A stretch of 64,000 nt of DNA from Sarcodiotheca gaudichaudii (lineage: Eukaryota > Rhodophyta > Florideophyceae > Gigartinales > Solieriaceae). Below the pieces are notes generated by a model. The model did no database searches and was not told the DNA's origin. It worked only from the letters and a program-made list of their open reading frames with translations. The translations under genes were made by a program, and so were the position numbers. The DNA is taken from NCBI GenBank assembly GCA_032355985.1, contig JAUKVZ010000006.1:62001-126000 (forward strand), read 5' to 3'. This document shows, piece after piece, positions 17,592 to 26,264 of the stretch (positions are counted from its first letter, which is position 1; each line of letters opens with the position of its first letter).

Positions 17592-18704
17592 TCACGCGGC
17601 GTCATCAACATCCGCATGACACGATCTGTTCGTTGACCGCACTCTCTTCAATACGCTCCACCCGAACCCGAAAACAAGCAGCGCAAGCAGAACGCCCGCC
17701 GCAATGCTCTGCGAAAGCGACAGTGTGCCATGCGCATGTTCGGAACTGAACACCGGCATCGCCATGTCGCCCATGAACACATCAAGCACAATCCCCGCCC
17801 CCACGGCCACCACCGAAATCCCCGTCAGATACACCGCAAGCGCGCGAACCCCCAGAAACTTGTACACCCAGCCCATCGTCGCAGGATTCGTCGCCGGACC
17901 CGCAAGCAAAAACACAAGCGCAGCGCCAGGTGACAACCCCTTGGCGACAAGCGAAGCCGCCAGCGGCGTCGACGCCGTCGCGCAGATGTACCACGGAATC
18001 CCGATCACCAGCATGATCAGCTTGCTCGTCACCGGACCCAGCGCGCCGGACTCAACCTGCGCAGCGATCCATCCATCCGGAATCACCGTGACAATCACAG
18101 CCGAAAGCGCCAGCCCGAAGAGAATCCATCCCCCAAGATCCGCCGGCAGCGTCACCAGCGTAAAGCGAAGCGCCCGCACAAGCGCAGGCGGCTTCTTCGT
18201 TGGCGCAGCCTCTTTCGTATGACAACAGGAGTCGCCCGCATCATCCTTCTGCGCGACATCATCGCCGTCGCCGCTGGCGTCATCGCGCTCCTGCGCAGGC
18301 AGCCGATCAATAAACACACCAACAGTGATGGCAGTGATAAACGCGACAATCGGCCGCGTGATCGCCATCACCGGCCCGAGCATCCCCCAGGTGATCGCAA
18401 TGCTCGGCGCATCCACCTCAGGCGTCGAAATCGCAAACGCCGCGCTGCTTCCGTCGCTCGCTCCGCCCCGCTTCAGCGCAGCCGCGGCAGGAACCACCGA
18501 ACACGAACACAAAGGCAGCGGAACACCCAGCGCCGAAGCCTTGAAGACGGAGAAAAACCCGCGCCCGCCCAGATGCTTCAGCAGCAGATTCGCCGGCAGC
18601 ATCGCATGCATGACCCCCGCAAGCGCAAACCCGAACAGCAGCCACAACCCCGCTTCGCCGAGCATCAACCAGAATGCATGTATTGTGTCCTGAAGAAACT
18701 GCAT
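17592..18704 (-). CDS. SO_0444 family Cu/Zn efflux permease
   Basis: 371 residues from the ATG at 18704 (MQFLQDTIHAFWLMLGEAGL); a GTG at 18767 is a longer alternative. About eight to ten hydrophobic segments, the conserved PLPLCSCSVVPAAAALKRGG near residue 60, and a second conserved half with GIPWYICATASTPLAASL and LAGPATNPAT identify the predicted permease family COG0701, SO_0444 type, linked to copper/zinc efflux. The central cytoplasmic loop is acidic and contains SCCHTKE, a possible metal-binding site. Expected role: inner-membrane export of a soft metal. Monocistronic by spacing; no regulator gene is adjacent. Confidence 0.8.
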   Translation of the reverse strand: MQFLQDTIHAFWLMLGEAGLWLLFGFALAGVMHAMLPANLLLKHLGGRGFFSVFKASALGVPLPLCSCSVVPAAAALKRGGASDGSSAAFAISTPEVDAPSIAITWGMLGPVMAITRPIVAFITAITVGVFIDRLPAQERDDASGDGDDVAQKDDAGDSCCHTKEAAPTKKPPALVRALRFTLVTLPADLGGWILFGLALSAVIVTVIPDGWIAAQVESGALGPVTSKLIMLVIGIPWYICATASTPLAASLVAKGLSPGAALVFLLAGPATNPATMGWVYKFLGVRALAVYLTGISVVAVGAGIVLDVFMGDMAMPVFSSEHAHGTLSLSQSIAAGVLLALLVFGFGWSVLKRVRSTNRSCHADVDDAA

Positions 18705-18823
18705 ATCGTGAACGTCAAGGCGCGCCCCTGTGTGCGGAGCCGCAGAAGCCGAACGCGCCAGGCTCACAGTTTATTCGATCGGCCGCCCACGCCCCCCGGG
18801 ATCGCACTCCGCCAACCCCGGCC

Positions 18824-19042
18824 TCACTCCACGCTCTTCGCCGACTTCCCCCGCACCAGATGCAGACTCATCAGCATCCCCGTCAGCGCCCCCAGTCCGA
18901 ACACCAGCACCAGCAGCAGCGCCCGCGGCATCGTGATCGTCACAAAAAGCAGCTTCGTGTCCACACTCTGCATATTCTGAAAGATCAACACCAGCACAAG
19001 AACAACAATCCCAACCGCCATCCCAAGCTTCAAGTTCTTCAT
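18824..19042 (-). CDS. LapA-like membrane protein
   Basis: A 72-residue protein with two transmembrane helices (MAVGIVVLVLVLIFQNMQSV and ALLLVLVFGLGALTGMLMSL) joined by TKLLFVTITMPR. The order helix, QN-x-x-x-V-x-x-x-FL, P, helix, GM-L-x-x-L is that of LapA (lipopolysaccharide assembly protein A domain, formerly DUF1049). A GAGAGG ribosome site precedes the ATG. In other bacteria LapA acts at the inner membrane in envelope assembly; its role here is inferred. Confidence 0.75.
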   Translation of the reverse strand: MKNLKLGMAVGIVVLVLVLIFQNMQSVDTKLLFVTITMPRALLLVLVFGLGALTGMLMSLHLVRGKSAKSVE

Positions 19043-19146
19043 GCTGCGCTGCCTCTCTGAGTGTGTGTATGGAATGGGATCGACCGGCGGGACTTACTGA
19101 CGCCAACAAACAATGGTTCGTCAGCCTCGGGCTGCCGGCTTCTCAA

Positions 19147-19863
19147 TTATTCCGTCGCCCATTCGCGGAAGATCCGCAACCCATCAACGAGTCCCCTCGG
19201 GCCGCAAGCCCCGTGAAACACGTTCTCCTCGACGCGGCAGTAGATCCACTCCTGATCCGATTGTCGCCATGAGAATTCCTCGAAAGCACGATCATGAAGT
19301 TCAGTGCCGGTCAGATCGATTTCGATCGTCCAGCCCGGATTGGACAGTGTTCGAATGCGTACACCGTACTCATGCTCCCAATCGCCATCGGCCTGCGAGA
19401 GTTGCCAGCGCTGCAGCCATTCTAATTCTCGATCCATCGCATCCGCGCCGGCAATCGCGCGAGTTGCGGTTGAATCTGCGAATTGCGCCTTCTGGACGCC
19501 TGTCGCCATGATCGACATGAGGTCCGGGCTAAAAAACTCATCGACATCCCAGACAATCGGACCGAACTGTGGAGTGCCCGTCCGCTCAGCCCAATACCGC
19601 ATCCGAAATAGACGATCATCGACTTTGCTCGTCGCAAGCACATCGTCGAACGGATCGACCGAATGAACCCGTGCGGGCGTCTCGCGCAGCGCAAGCTGTA
19701 GGTCAGAAGATTCGGCCATATGTTTCCTGAATGCGGCTTCAATCGAAGCTCGGACGTTCTCTTCATCTGGTGCGACCATGACCGCCTCACAGCTCGCGGT
19801 CGCCTGCGAGACGCCATCGTGTTCTTCAAGCTCAAGTTTGAAGAGAACGATCCAGCAGTTCAT
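19147..19863 (-). CDS. Fusion protein with C-terminal Imm53-like domain
   Basis: 238 residues from the ATG at 19863, which has GGGAGG just upstream. The N-terminal half (MNCWIVLFKLELEEHDGVSQ onward) has no recognised fold. The C-terminal ~95 residues match the Imm53 immunity family as I know it: WLQRWQLSQADGDWEHEYG, IRTLSNPGWTIEIDLTGTEL, and ending GLVDGLRIFREWATE with a conserved WIYCRVEEN. Imm53 proteins neutralise toxins of polymorphic systems in the cytoplasm. No toxin gene is adjacent, so this is either an orphan immunity gene or a protein that has taken another role. Composition is less skewed and lower in GC than glmS upstream. Confidence 0.7.
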   Translation of the reverse strand: MNCWIVLFKLELEEHDGVSQATASCEAVMVAPDEENVRASIEAAFRKHMAESSDLQLALRETPARVHSVDPFDDVLATSKVDDRLFRMRYWAERTGTPQFGPIVWDVDEFFSPDLMSIMATGVQKAQFADSTATRAIAGADAMDRELEWLQRWQLSQADGDWEHEYGVRIRTLSNPGWTIEIDLTGTELHDRAFEEFSWRQSDQEWIYCRVEENVFHGACGPRGLVDGLRIFREWATE

Positions 19864-20006
19864 CCCGCCTCCCAATCATCTTCAAGCGCATCATGCGATA
19901 TCTGCCAGCGCAGGTGACCTGTCTCGCGGCCCTTGGCCAGCAGGCGTGCGCTCCAAGTAGTCAACCTGACGTAGCCAAAGTTGCTCATCGTTCAAGTTGG
20001 CTCTAC

Positions 20007-20501
20007 TCAAGGCGACTGGGCATCAATCTGCGGTTCACATAGCGGCACAATCTTCTCTTCAATGAACTCAACTCGCCAACGGAGCATTTCCGCATGCTCA
20101 TCGTCAGCAGGTGCGACCACCGGAAAGACTTCACTCAGTTCAGTTCCTGCCGAGACTGCCGTGATCCATTCGCGCATCAGTTCACAATACGTCAGCATGG
20201 CTTCGCGCGGTGTGGGCGCCTCGTCGACGACGAAATACGCCGAAGGCGCATCGCCAACCACGATCCACAGAGCCGTGTCAGTGCCGTCGATGGAATGGTC
20301 GAATACGAAGAGAAACAGCGCAACTACGCCCGGCAGACCGAATCCCAGGTAGCGCTCGGCAATCGGCGAGGCCCAGTCGTGTGCGGCGATATAAGCCTCC
20401 GCGCGTCCCAACATGTCATGCAATTCGCGCGTATCGGCATCGGTTTCGCCTTGCATCTGTTCTGTCGATGTCAGCAGCGTCCAGTCCAGCGCATCAGGCA
20501 T
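20007..20501 (-). CDS. Hypothetical protein downstream of glmS, immunity-like context
   Basis: A 164-residue soluble protein starting 9 bases after the glmS stop, so probably translated from the glmS transcript. The core (RAEAYIAAHDWASPIAERYL, GVVALFLFVFD, LWIVVGDAPSAYFVVDEAPT, MREWITAVSAG) belongs to a widespread unnamed bacterial family that I recall from isolated genes near immunity-type proteins; I cannot name a domain with certainty. The next gene downstream carries an Imm53 domain. Function unknown. Confidence 0.65.
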   Translation of the reverse strand: MPDALDWTLLTSTEQMQGETDADTRELHDMLGRAEAYIAAHDWASPIAERYLGFGLPGVVALFLFVFDHSIDGTDTALWIVVGDAPSAYFVVDEAPTPREAMLTYCELMREWITAVSAGTELSEVFPVVAPADDEHAEMLRWRVEFIEEKIVPLCEPQIDAQSP

Positions 20502-20510
20502 CAGCTGCCC

Positions 20511-22337
20511 TCACTCCACCGTCACACTCTTCGCCAGATTCCGCGGCTTATCAACATCATGACCTCGAAGCACCGCCGCGTGATACGCAAGCAGTTGCAG
20601 CGGAATCACAGTCAGCAGCGGACTCAGCGGCTCGCTGATCTCCGGGATGTAGAACACATCCTCCGCATACCGCTTGATGTCGGTGTCGCCCTCGGTCGCC
20701 ACCGCGATCACGTGCCCGCCGCGGCTGCGCACCTCTTCAATATTCGAAATCACCTTCTCATACTGAGCGCCGCGATTCGCAATGAACACTACAGGCATCC
20801 CGTCGTTGATCAGCGCGATCGGACCATGTTTCATCTCAGCCGCAGGCATGCCCTCGGCATGGATGTAGCTGATCTCCTTCAGCTTCAAAGCGCCCTCAAG
20901 CGCCGCCGGATAGTTGTACCCGCGACCGAGGAACAGCCAGTTCTCACGATCGATGTACTTCTCAGTGACCGTCTTGATCTCGTCGCTCTGCTCAAGCGCA
21001 AGCTCCACAAGATCCGGCACGCGCTCAAGCTCAGCAAGCAGTGACGATGTCTGCTCGACGGACATGAACCGCCGCCGCGCCATGAAGAGCGCAAGCATCG
21101 TCAGCACTGCCACCTGACCCGTAAATGCCTTCGTCGATGCAACGCCGATCTCCGGACCCACGCGCAAATACACGCCCGCATCCGTCTCGCGCGAGATCGT
21201 CGAACCGACAACATTCACCACGCCAAGGCCAAGCGCGCCGCGCTCCTTCGCTTCCGAAAGCCCCGCAAGCGTGTCCGCCGTCTCGCCCGACTGGCTGACG
21301 GCGACCGCCACCGTGCCCTCTTCAATGATCGGATTGCGATACCGAAACTCCGAGGCGTACTCCACCTCCGTCGGAACCTTCGCAAGATCCTCAAAGAGAT
21401 ACTCGCCGATCATCGCCGCATGCAACGCCGTGCCCTGCCCCAGCAGAATCATCCGCTTGGCCCGCACAAGCTTCCGCGCGTATTGCCCCACGCCGCCAAG
21501 CACCACGCGACCTTCACGCTGATCGATGCGCCCCCGCATCGTGTTCCGCAATGATCGCGGCTGCTCGAAGATCTCCTTGAGCATGTAATGCGGATAGCTG
21601 CCCAGCGCAATCTGCTCCAGCTCAAGCTCGAGCTGATGCACCTTCGGCGACACCGGCTTGTTGTCAATCGTGCTCGTGCGGAAGGAATCCCGCGTCAGCT
21701 TGCACACCTGATAATCATCCAGCGTCACAGCGCGACTCGTATGCGCCACGATCGCCGAAGCATCTGAAGCCACGATGTACTCATCCGCGCCGATGCCCAC
21801 CATCAAAGGCGAACCCTTGCGCGCCGCCACCAGCGTGTCCGGCTCCTTCTCGCAGATGACCGCAATCGCATACGCGCCAGTCACCTCACGCAAGGCCGCC
21901 TGCACGGCAGACTCAAGGTCGCCGTCATACAGCTCGCTGATCAACATCGTCAGCACTTCAGTATCCGTGTCCGACTGAAATGTGTGCCCGCGCTCTTCCA
22001 GATACGTCCGAAGCACGGCGTAGTTTTCAATGATGCCGTTGTGAATCAGCGCAATGCCGTGCCGATCATCAACATGCGGATGCGCATTGCGCTCAGCAGG
22101 CTCGCCATGCGTCGCCCAGCGCGTGTGCGCAATACCGACCGTCCCGCGCATCGGGCCGGACTCTTCAATCTTGTCCTCAAGCACACTCACGCGACCAAGC
22201 GCGCGATGCACCGTGACCTCGCCATTGAGAATCGCGACGCCCGCAGAGTCATACCCCCGATACTCCAGAAGCTTGAGCCCTTCGATCAGGAGGCCGCAGC
22301 ACTCCTTCTTTCCGATGTATGCCACAATTCCGCACAT
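20511..22337 (-). CDS. glmS: Glutamine--fructose-6-phosphate aminotransferase (isomerizing)
   Basis: 608 residues starting at the ATG at 22337, so that Cys2 of MCGIVAYIG becomes the N-terminal nucleophile after Met removal; AGGAGG lies about 12 bases upstream. Residues 1 to about 215 form the class II glutaminase (THTRWATHGEP; SDTDTEVL). Two SIS domains follow (ILLGQGTALHAAMIGEYLFE; LFLGRGYNYPAALEGALKLK), and the end is the typical KSVTVE. It makes glucosamine-6-phosphate, the first step towards UDP-GlcNAc for envelope and exopolysaccharide, and acts in the cytoplasm. Full length. No glmS ribozyme was recognised upstream. Confidence 0.95.
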   Translation of the reverse strand: MCGIVAYIGKKECCGLLIEGLKLLEYRGYDSAGVAILNGEVTVHRALGRVSVLEDKIEESGPMRGTVGIAHTRWATHGEPAERNAHPHVDDRHGIALIHNGIIENYAVLRTYLEERGHTFQSDTDTEVLTMLISELYDGDLESAVQAALREVTGAYAIAVICEKEPDTLVAARKGSPLMVGIGADEYIVASDASAIVAHTSRAVTLDDYQVCKLTRDSFRTSTIDNKPVSPKVHQLELELEQIALGSYPHYMLKEIFEQPRSLRNTMRGRIDQREGRVVLGGVGQYARKLVRAKRMILLGQGTALHAAMIGEYLFEDLAKVPTEVEYASEFRYRNPIIEEGTVAVAVSQSGETADTLAGLSEAKERGALGLGVVNVVGSTISRETDAGVYLRVGPEIGVASTKAFTGQVAVLTMLALFMARRRFMSVEQTSSLLAELERVPDLVELALEQSDEIKTVTEKYIDRENWLFLGRGYNYPAALEGALKLKEISYIHAEGMPAAEMKHGPIALINDGMPVVFIANRGAQYEKVISNIEEVRSRGGHVIAVATEGDTDIKRYAEDVFYIPEISEPLSPLLTVIPLQLLAYHAAVLRGHDVDKPRNLAKSVTVE

Positions 22338-22604
22338 GGGCCTGGATCCTCCTGCGGCGAGCTCCGTCTCGACCGCCCCTCCGAAATGACCGGAAGCACA
22401 GAGCCCCCGGCGCCGACGCGGCCTTCCCAAATATAAGGCCCATCACCGCTCCTACGGCGGCCCGAAACAGGCGGATCGTCCATTCCGCCCGTCACACTCG
22501 ATCATCTGCGGCCGGCGATCGCCAAAAGCCTCCAATTAAGACCCCACGCGGCCGATAATCCACCCCCATCGGCCGCCATGTGACCGCCGCCGCCGCGCCC
22601 CGCG

Positions 22605-22610
22605 TACGAT
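22605..22610 (+). promoter_or_regulatory. -10-like TACGAT 6 nt before ATG
   Basis: TACGAT lies exactly 6 bases before the rarA ATG at 22617, in a 279-base divergent spacer shared with glmS. GTGACC at 22580 is a poor -35 candidate. No ribosome site: probably leaderless. Confidence 0.45.
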
Positions 22611-22616
22611 CCGCCC

Positions 22617-23966
22617 ATGAGCGATCTCTGGCGCGAGAAACGAGAAAAGGCCCGCCTCGGCGCGCAGCCCCTCGCCCAGCGCATGCGCCCGACCAAGCTC
22701 GACGAAGTCGTCGGCCAACAGCACATCATCGGCCCCGGAAGACTCCTTCGCCGCATGGTCGATGCCGATCGATTGTCCTCCCTCATCTTCCACGGCCCGC
22801 CCGGCACGGGAAAGACCACACTCGCCGAAGTCGTCGCCAGCGCAACAGGCAGCCGCTTCGTGCGCGAGAACGCCGCAAGCGTCGGCGTCAAACGCATCCG
22901 TGAGATCATCGAAGAAGCCGGTGCGCTTCTTGAAGACAGCGATCGCCGCACCATCCTCTTCCTTGACGAAATCCATCGCTTCAGCAAGTCGCAGCAGGAT
23001 GTGCTGCTCGGCGATGTCGAACGCGGCGTCATCATCCTCATCGGCGCCACCACCGAGAATCCGCTCTTCACAGTCAACTCGGCGCTCGTCAGCCGCAGCA
23101 CCATGCTTCGGCTCGAACCACTCGAAGACGCCGACATCATCGCGCTGCTCAAGCGCGCCGCGACTGACACAGTCCACGGCCTCGGCAAGCTGAATCTCAG
23201 AATCGATGACGACGCTTATGCGCACTGGGCGACCATGAGTGATGGCGACGCCCGCCGTGCGCTGACGGCATTGGAAGTCGCCGCGCTCTCGGCCGGCGCT
23301 GTCGCAGGTGGCGCAGAAGTCCATATAGACCTTGAAATTGCGGCCGAATCCATCCAGCGCAAAGCCATCGTCTACGACGGCGCCGGCGATCAGCATTACG
23401 ACGCCATCAGCGCGATGATCAAATCCATCCGCGGCTCCGACCCTGATGCGGCCGTCTACTGGATCGCCACCATGCTCGAAGCCGGCGAGGATCCGCGCTT
23501 CATCGCGCGCCGCCTTGCGATCCTCGCAAGCGAAGACATCGGCAACGCCGACCCCCGCGCGATCATGGTCGCCGAAGCCGCATGGTCCCTCGCCGAACGC
23601 ATCGGCATGCCCGAAGCGCGCATCACACTCTCGCAGGCGGCCATCTATCTCGCCCTCGCGCCCAAGAGCAACGCCAGCTACACGGCCATCAATGATGCGA
23701 TCGCCGATGTGCGCGAAGGCCGCACCATCCCGGTTCCCATGCATCTGCGCGACGCCAACAAGGTCGAATCCGAAGGCAGCGCGAAGGAAGGCAAAGGGTA
23801 CGAGTACTCCCACAACGCGCCGCGCAACACCTCCATCGGCGGCGTCACCGATCAGGACTACCTCGGCGTCGACAAGAGCTACTACGAACCCGCCGGACTG
23901 GGCGCGGAGAAGATCCTCAAAGAGCGCCTGGAAGAAGTTCGCAAAGCCCGCCGCCAGGGCTCGTAA
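22617..23966 (+). CDS. rarA: Replication-associated recombination protein A (RarA/MgsA AAA+ ATPase)
   Basis: 449 residues, the usual family length. N-terminal PLAQRMRPTKLDEVVGQQH is diagnostic. Walker A is GPPGTGKTT at 60-68, and Walker B is ILFLDEIHRF (D117, E118), followed by sensor 1 GATTENPLFTVNSALVSRS. The C-terminal part contains the MgsA domain (YDAISAMIKSIRGSDPDAAV; ASEDIGNADPRA). RarA acts at stalled replication forks with clamp-loader-like activity. Its position next to a strand-skew inflection may be coincidence. Cytoplasmic. Confidence 0.93.
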   Translation: MSDLWREKREKARLGAQPLAQRMRPTKLDEVVGQQHIIGPGRLLRRMVDADRLSSLIFHGPPGTGKTTLAEVVASATGSRFVRENAASVGVKRIREIIEEAGALLEDSDRRTILFLDEIHRFSKSQQDVLLGDVERGVIILIGATTENPLFTVNSALVSRSTMLRLEPLEDADIIALLKRAATDTVHGLGKLNLRIDDDAYAHWATMSDGDARRALTALEVAALSAGAVAGGAEVHIDLEIAAESIQRKAIVYDGAGDQHYDAISAMIKSIRGSDPDAAVYWIATMLEAGEDPRFIARRLAILASEDIGNADPRAIMVAEAAWSLAERIGMPEARITLSQAAIYLALAPKSNASYTAINDAIADVREGRTIPVPMHLRDANKVESEGSAKEGKGYEYSHNAPRNTSIGGVTDQDYLGVDKSYYEPAGLGAEKILKERLEEVRKARRQGS

Positions 23967-24074
23967 CAGCCCGGGAACCGCCGTCGCCGCCGCACGTCCA
24001 ATCCCGGACACGGGCCTACTATTGGAAAGCGCCCGATTCTGTTTCTCGACGTGTACGTCCCCGTTCTTCTCCTC

Positions 24075-24404
24075 ATGGACTACGCACGCACAATCAAACT
24101 CTGGCTTGCGGCCTGCGGCGTCGCGCTGCTGTCGATCGTCCTGCTCTCCATCGCCGGCGTCTTCCCCACCGATGTGCGCGACGCTTCCTTCTTCGAAGCT
24201 CTGCGCGCGGCGCTGCTTAGTCCGCTGATCTTCTTCCTGGCGACGGCGCCGCTGGCGATTCTGGCGACGGCCATCTTCGTGCGCGCCACGCGCGATCATC
24301 CCGATGTGCTCGGCTCCGGACGCTGCATCCATTGCCGCTACGACCTCTCGCGCGTCGAGGGCAATCACTGCCCCGAGTGCGGCAAGCGCATCGTCGGCAA
24401 GTAG
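24075..24404 (+). CDS. Small membrane protein with C-terminal zinc ribbon
   Basis: 109 residues from the ATG at 24075; a GTG at 24051 would add eight. Two transmembrane helices (LAACGVALLSIVLLSIAGVF; LSPLIFFLATAPLAILATAI) are followed by a ribbon with CIHCRYDLSRVEGNHCPECG, that is CxxC-x(11)-CxxC. The same tail is found in the three proteins at 45.2-48.3 kb, so it belongs to a family expanded in this genome. The function of the family is unknown; the ribbon is cytoplasmic or periplasmic depending on topology. Confidence 0.65.
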   Translation: MDYARTIKLWLAACGVALLSIVLLSIAGVFPTDVRDASFFEALRAALLSPLIFFLATAPLAILATAIFVRATRDHPDVLGSGRCIHCRYDLSRVEGNHCPECGKRIVGK

Positions 24405-24441
24405 GTCGGATCCATTGACGCCGGTATGATCTGGCGTCGAT

Positions 24442-24774
24442 ATGAAGATGAAGCCGCACATCTTCTGGACATGGCTGTCGATCGTCATCTTCGTGGTGGT
24501 GTTCGGCGTCATCTACTGGATCGACAACAGAGTTCGCGTGCACAACGGCGCGCCGGATCCGGCGATGTCGGCGCTGATGGCGAGTTTGCTGGCGCTGCTG
24601 GTGACCGGCTTTGTCGGCGGCTTCGGCTTCATCGTGATCTTCGGCGCCATCTATAAGGACACGGTCAAGGATGAGGGCGGCGAGATGACGGTCTGCATCT
24701 CCTGCGGCAAGTCATTTGATACGGACGGCGAATCGCGCTGCGCCGACTGCCGCAACCGAGGGCGTGCGGCGTGA
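24442..24774 (+). CDS. Small membrane protein with C-terminal zinc finger
   Basis: 110 residues with two transmembrane helices (FWTWLSIVIFVVVFGVIYWI; LLALLVTGFVGGFGFIVIFG) and a C-terminal CISCGKSF...CADCRNRG finger (CxxC-x(12)-CxxC). A TATGAT hexamer lies 11 bases before the ATG and no ribosome site is visible. It overlaps the next gene by a TGATG junction, so both are made from one mRNA. Function unknown. Confidence 0.65.
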   Translation: MKMKPHIFWTWLSIVIFVVVFGVIYWIDNRVRVHNGAPDPAMSALMASLLALLVTGFVGGFGFIVIFGAIYKDTVKDEGGEMTVCISCGKSFDTDGESRCADCRNRGRAA

Positions 24775-25121
24775 TGGCGCCAAAGCACAAACGCGCGTGG
24801 CTGAAGATGAGCGCGCTGTGTCTGATCTTTCTGTGGGCGACGATGTCGGCGGCGGGCGTTGTGGCATCGTGGAATCTGCCGCCGGGCTCGCAGCGGCCGG
24901 GGGCGGGGATGATCATCCTTGCCGCGCTGGGAGCGGCGTTTGCTCTGACGCTGGCGCTGCAGCCGGTGCTGATCGTGGCGACGGCGGTGAGTCCGGAGAG
25001 CGGCGTGGGTCGCGATGCGCCGGTTCGGAAGTGCCCGATCTGCCGCGCGAAGATCGATCGGGAATCGAAGGATGATCGCTGTCCTGTCTGCGGCGGTCTG
25101 GTCACGCGTGATGCGGCCTGA
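24774..25121 (+). CDS. Small membrane protein with zinc ribbon, coupled to the previous gene
   Basis: 115 residues from the ATG at 24774, within the TGATG overlap. Two transmembrane helices (MSALCLIFLWATMSAAGVVA; MIILAALGAAFALTLALQPV) precede CPICRAKIDRESKDDRCPVCGG, a CxxC-x(11)-CxxC ribbon. Same layout as the two preceding genes, which suggests local duplication and divergence. Function unknown. Confidence 0.65.
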   Translation: MAPKHKRAWLKMSALCLIFLWATMSAAGVVASWNLPPGSQRPGAGMIILAALGAAFALTLALQPVLIVATAVSPESGVGRDAPVRKCPICRAKIDRESKDDRCPVCGGLVTRDAA

Positions 25122-25205
25122 ATCGGGATTTTCGCGCGATTCGGCAGCGCCGGGTTTGGTTCCTAGAATGTTCGTCCCATTCCTCGCAGCCAGTCTGGAG
25201 TACTG

Positions 25206-26234
25206 ATGTCTCAGCTTCCCTTGTCCGCCTCTGATCAGGAATCGAAGTCTTTGAGCCGCACGTTCATTGCGGAGCTTGGCCCGACCGAGCCATTCGGCGG
25301 TCCCTTCACGATCGTCAACGGCCAGCTCGGCAAGACGCGAGGCGGGAAGCCTTATCTGCGTTGCCTTCTTAAGGATAAGACTGGCGAGCTTCCGGCTCGG
25401 ATGTGGAACTGTCCGGAGGAGATCTTCAAGCGGATTCCGACGGATGGCTTCGTGCATGTCGAGGGTGAGACGCAGCCTTATCAGGGCGAGCTGCAGCTGA
25501 TCATTCATCACATCGATCCGCTGGAGCCGACGGATGCGCAGCTTCGCGATCTGTTGCCTTGCTCTGCGCGGCCGGCGGATGAGATGTTCGCTGAGGTTGT
25601 GGCGCTGATGGGCACGATCGAGCATCCGGGGATCAAGGCTCTGGCGGCGACGTACTTCTCGGATGAGATGCTGATGAGTCAGTTCCGGCAGGCGCCGGCG
25701 GCGAAGATGATGCATCACGCGTATCTGGGCGGCTTGCTCGAGCACACGCTGACGCTTTTGACGCTGGCTGATCGGGTGTGCCCTTTGTATCCGGAGATCA
25801 ATCGCGATCTGGTGATGATGGGATTGTTCATTCACGATCTGGGCAAGACGCGCGAGCTGATGTGGGATCGCGGGTTCAACTATTCAGATCGGGGCGAGTT
25901 GATCGGTCACATTGTCGAAGGCGCGATCATGCTGCATGACAAGGCGCAGCAGATGATGACGGAGACTGGTCAGCGGCTGCCCAAGCATGCGCTGACTGTG
26001 CTGCAGCACATTGTGCTTTCGCATCACACGCTGCCGGAGTATGGCGCGGCGAAGGTGCCGGCGACGCCGGAGGCGATTCTTGTTTCGCTTCTGGATAATC
26101 TTGACGCGAAGACGATGATCGGTCTTGATGCGGCGGGTCGCGGCAAGGAGACGGCGCACAGTCTGGGCGGAAACTTCACGGAGCGCCAGTGGGCGCTTGG
26201 GACGAAGGTGTTTCGTCCTGATCCGCTGAGCTAG
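25206..26234 (+). CDS. YhaM-like 3'-5' exoribonuclease (OB fold plus HD domain)
   Basis: 342 residues. Residues about 15-115 form an OB-fold nucleic-acid-binding domain (TRGGKPYLRCLLKDKTGELP; RMWNCPEEIFKRIP). The HD domain follows with MMHHAYLGGLLEHTLTLL and IHDLGKTREL as metal-binding motifs, then ELIGHIVEGAIML and a late VLSHH. This order is that of YhaM/CBF1-type exonucleases, which degrade RNA and single-stranded DNA 3' to 5' with a metal cofactor. GGAG lies 6 bases before the ATG. Cytoplasmic. Full length for the family. Confidence 0.85.
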   Translation: MSQLPLSASDQESKSLSRTFIAELGPTEPFGGPFTIVNGQLGKTRGGKPYLRCLLKDKTGELPARMWNCPEEIFKRIPTDGFVHVEGETQPYQGELQLIIHHIDPLEPTDAQLRDLLPCSARPADEMFAEVVALMGTIEHPGIKALAATYFSDEMLMSQFRQAPAAKMMHHAYLGGLLEHTLTLLTLADRVCPLYPEINRDLVMMGLFIHDLGKTRELMWDRGFNYSDRGELIGHIVEGAIMLHDKAQQMMTETGQRLPKHALTVLQHIVLSHHTLPEYGAAKVPATPEAILVSLLDNLDAKTMIGLDAAGRGKETAHSLGGNFTERQWALGTKVFRPDPLS

Positions 26235-26264
26235 CTCGATTTCAGCAACATCTGAAGATTGCGA

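Larger units (their letters stand above)
23900..24800. other. Strand-composition (GC/AT skew) inflection
   Basis: Left of this interval the plus strand is C- and A-rich; right of it, G- and T-rich, for genes on both strands. Hand counts on 60-base lines: 7681 has C31/G11 (plus gene), 18361 has C26/G13 (minus gene), 24361 has G19/C18, 35281 has G28/C10 (plus gene) and 30241 has G31/C8 (minus gene). A change from negative to positive skew is what a replication origin, or the edge of an inversion, produces. No dnaA, dnaN or DnaA-box cluster was seen here. Confidence 0.6.

Noticed and set aside
17435-17617. 60-codon minus-strand frame beyond the permease stop
   Set aside because: Overlaps the permease end, has no ribosome site and is partly made of the palindrome and direct repeat. 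A real small protein cannot be excluded.
22338-22430. Longer glmS start at 22430
   Set aside because: GlmS needs Cys directly after the initiator Met; MCGIV at 22337 with its AGGAGG site is the proper start.
23900-25210. DnaA-box cluster or AT-rich unwinding element at the skew inflection
   Set aside because: I looked for TTATCCACA-like sequences and AT-rich tracts here and saw none, so the origin idea rests on skew alone.
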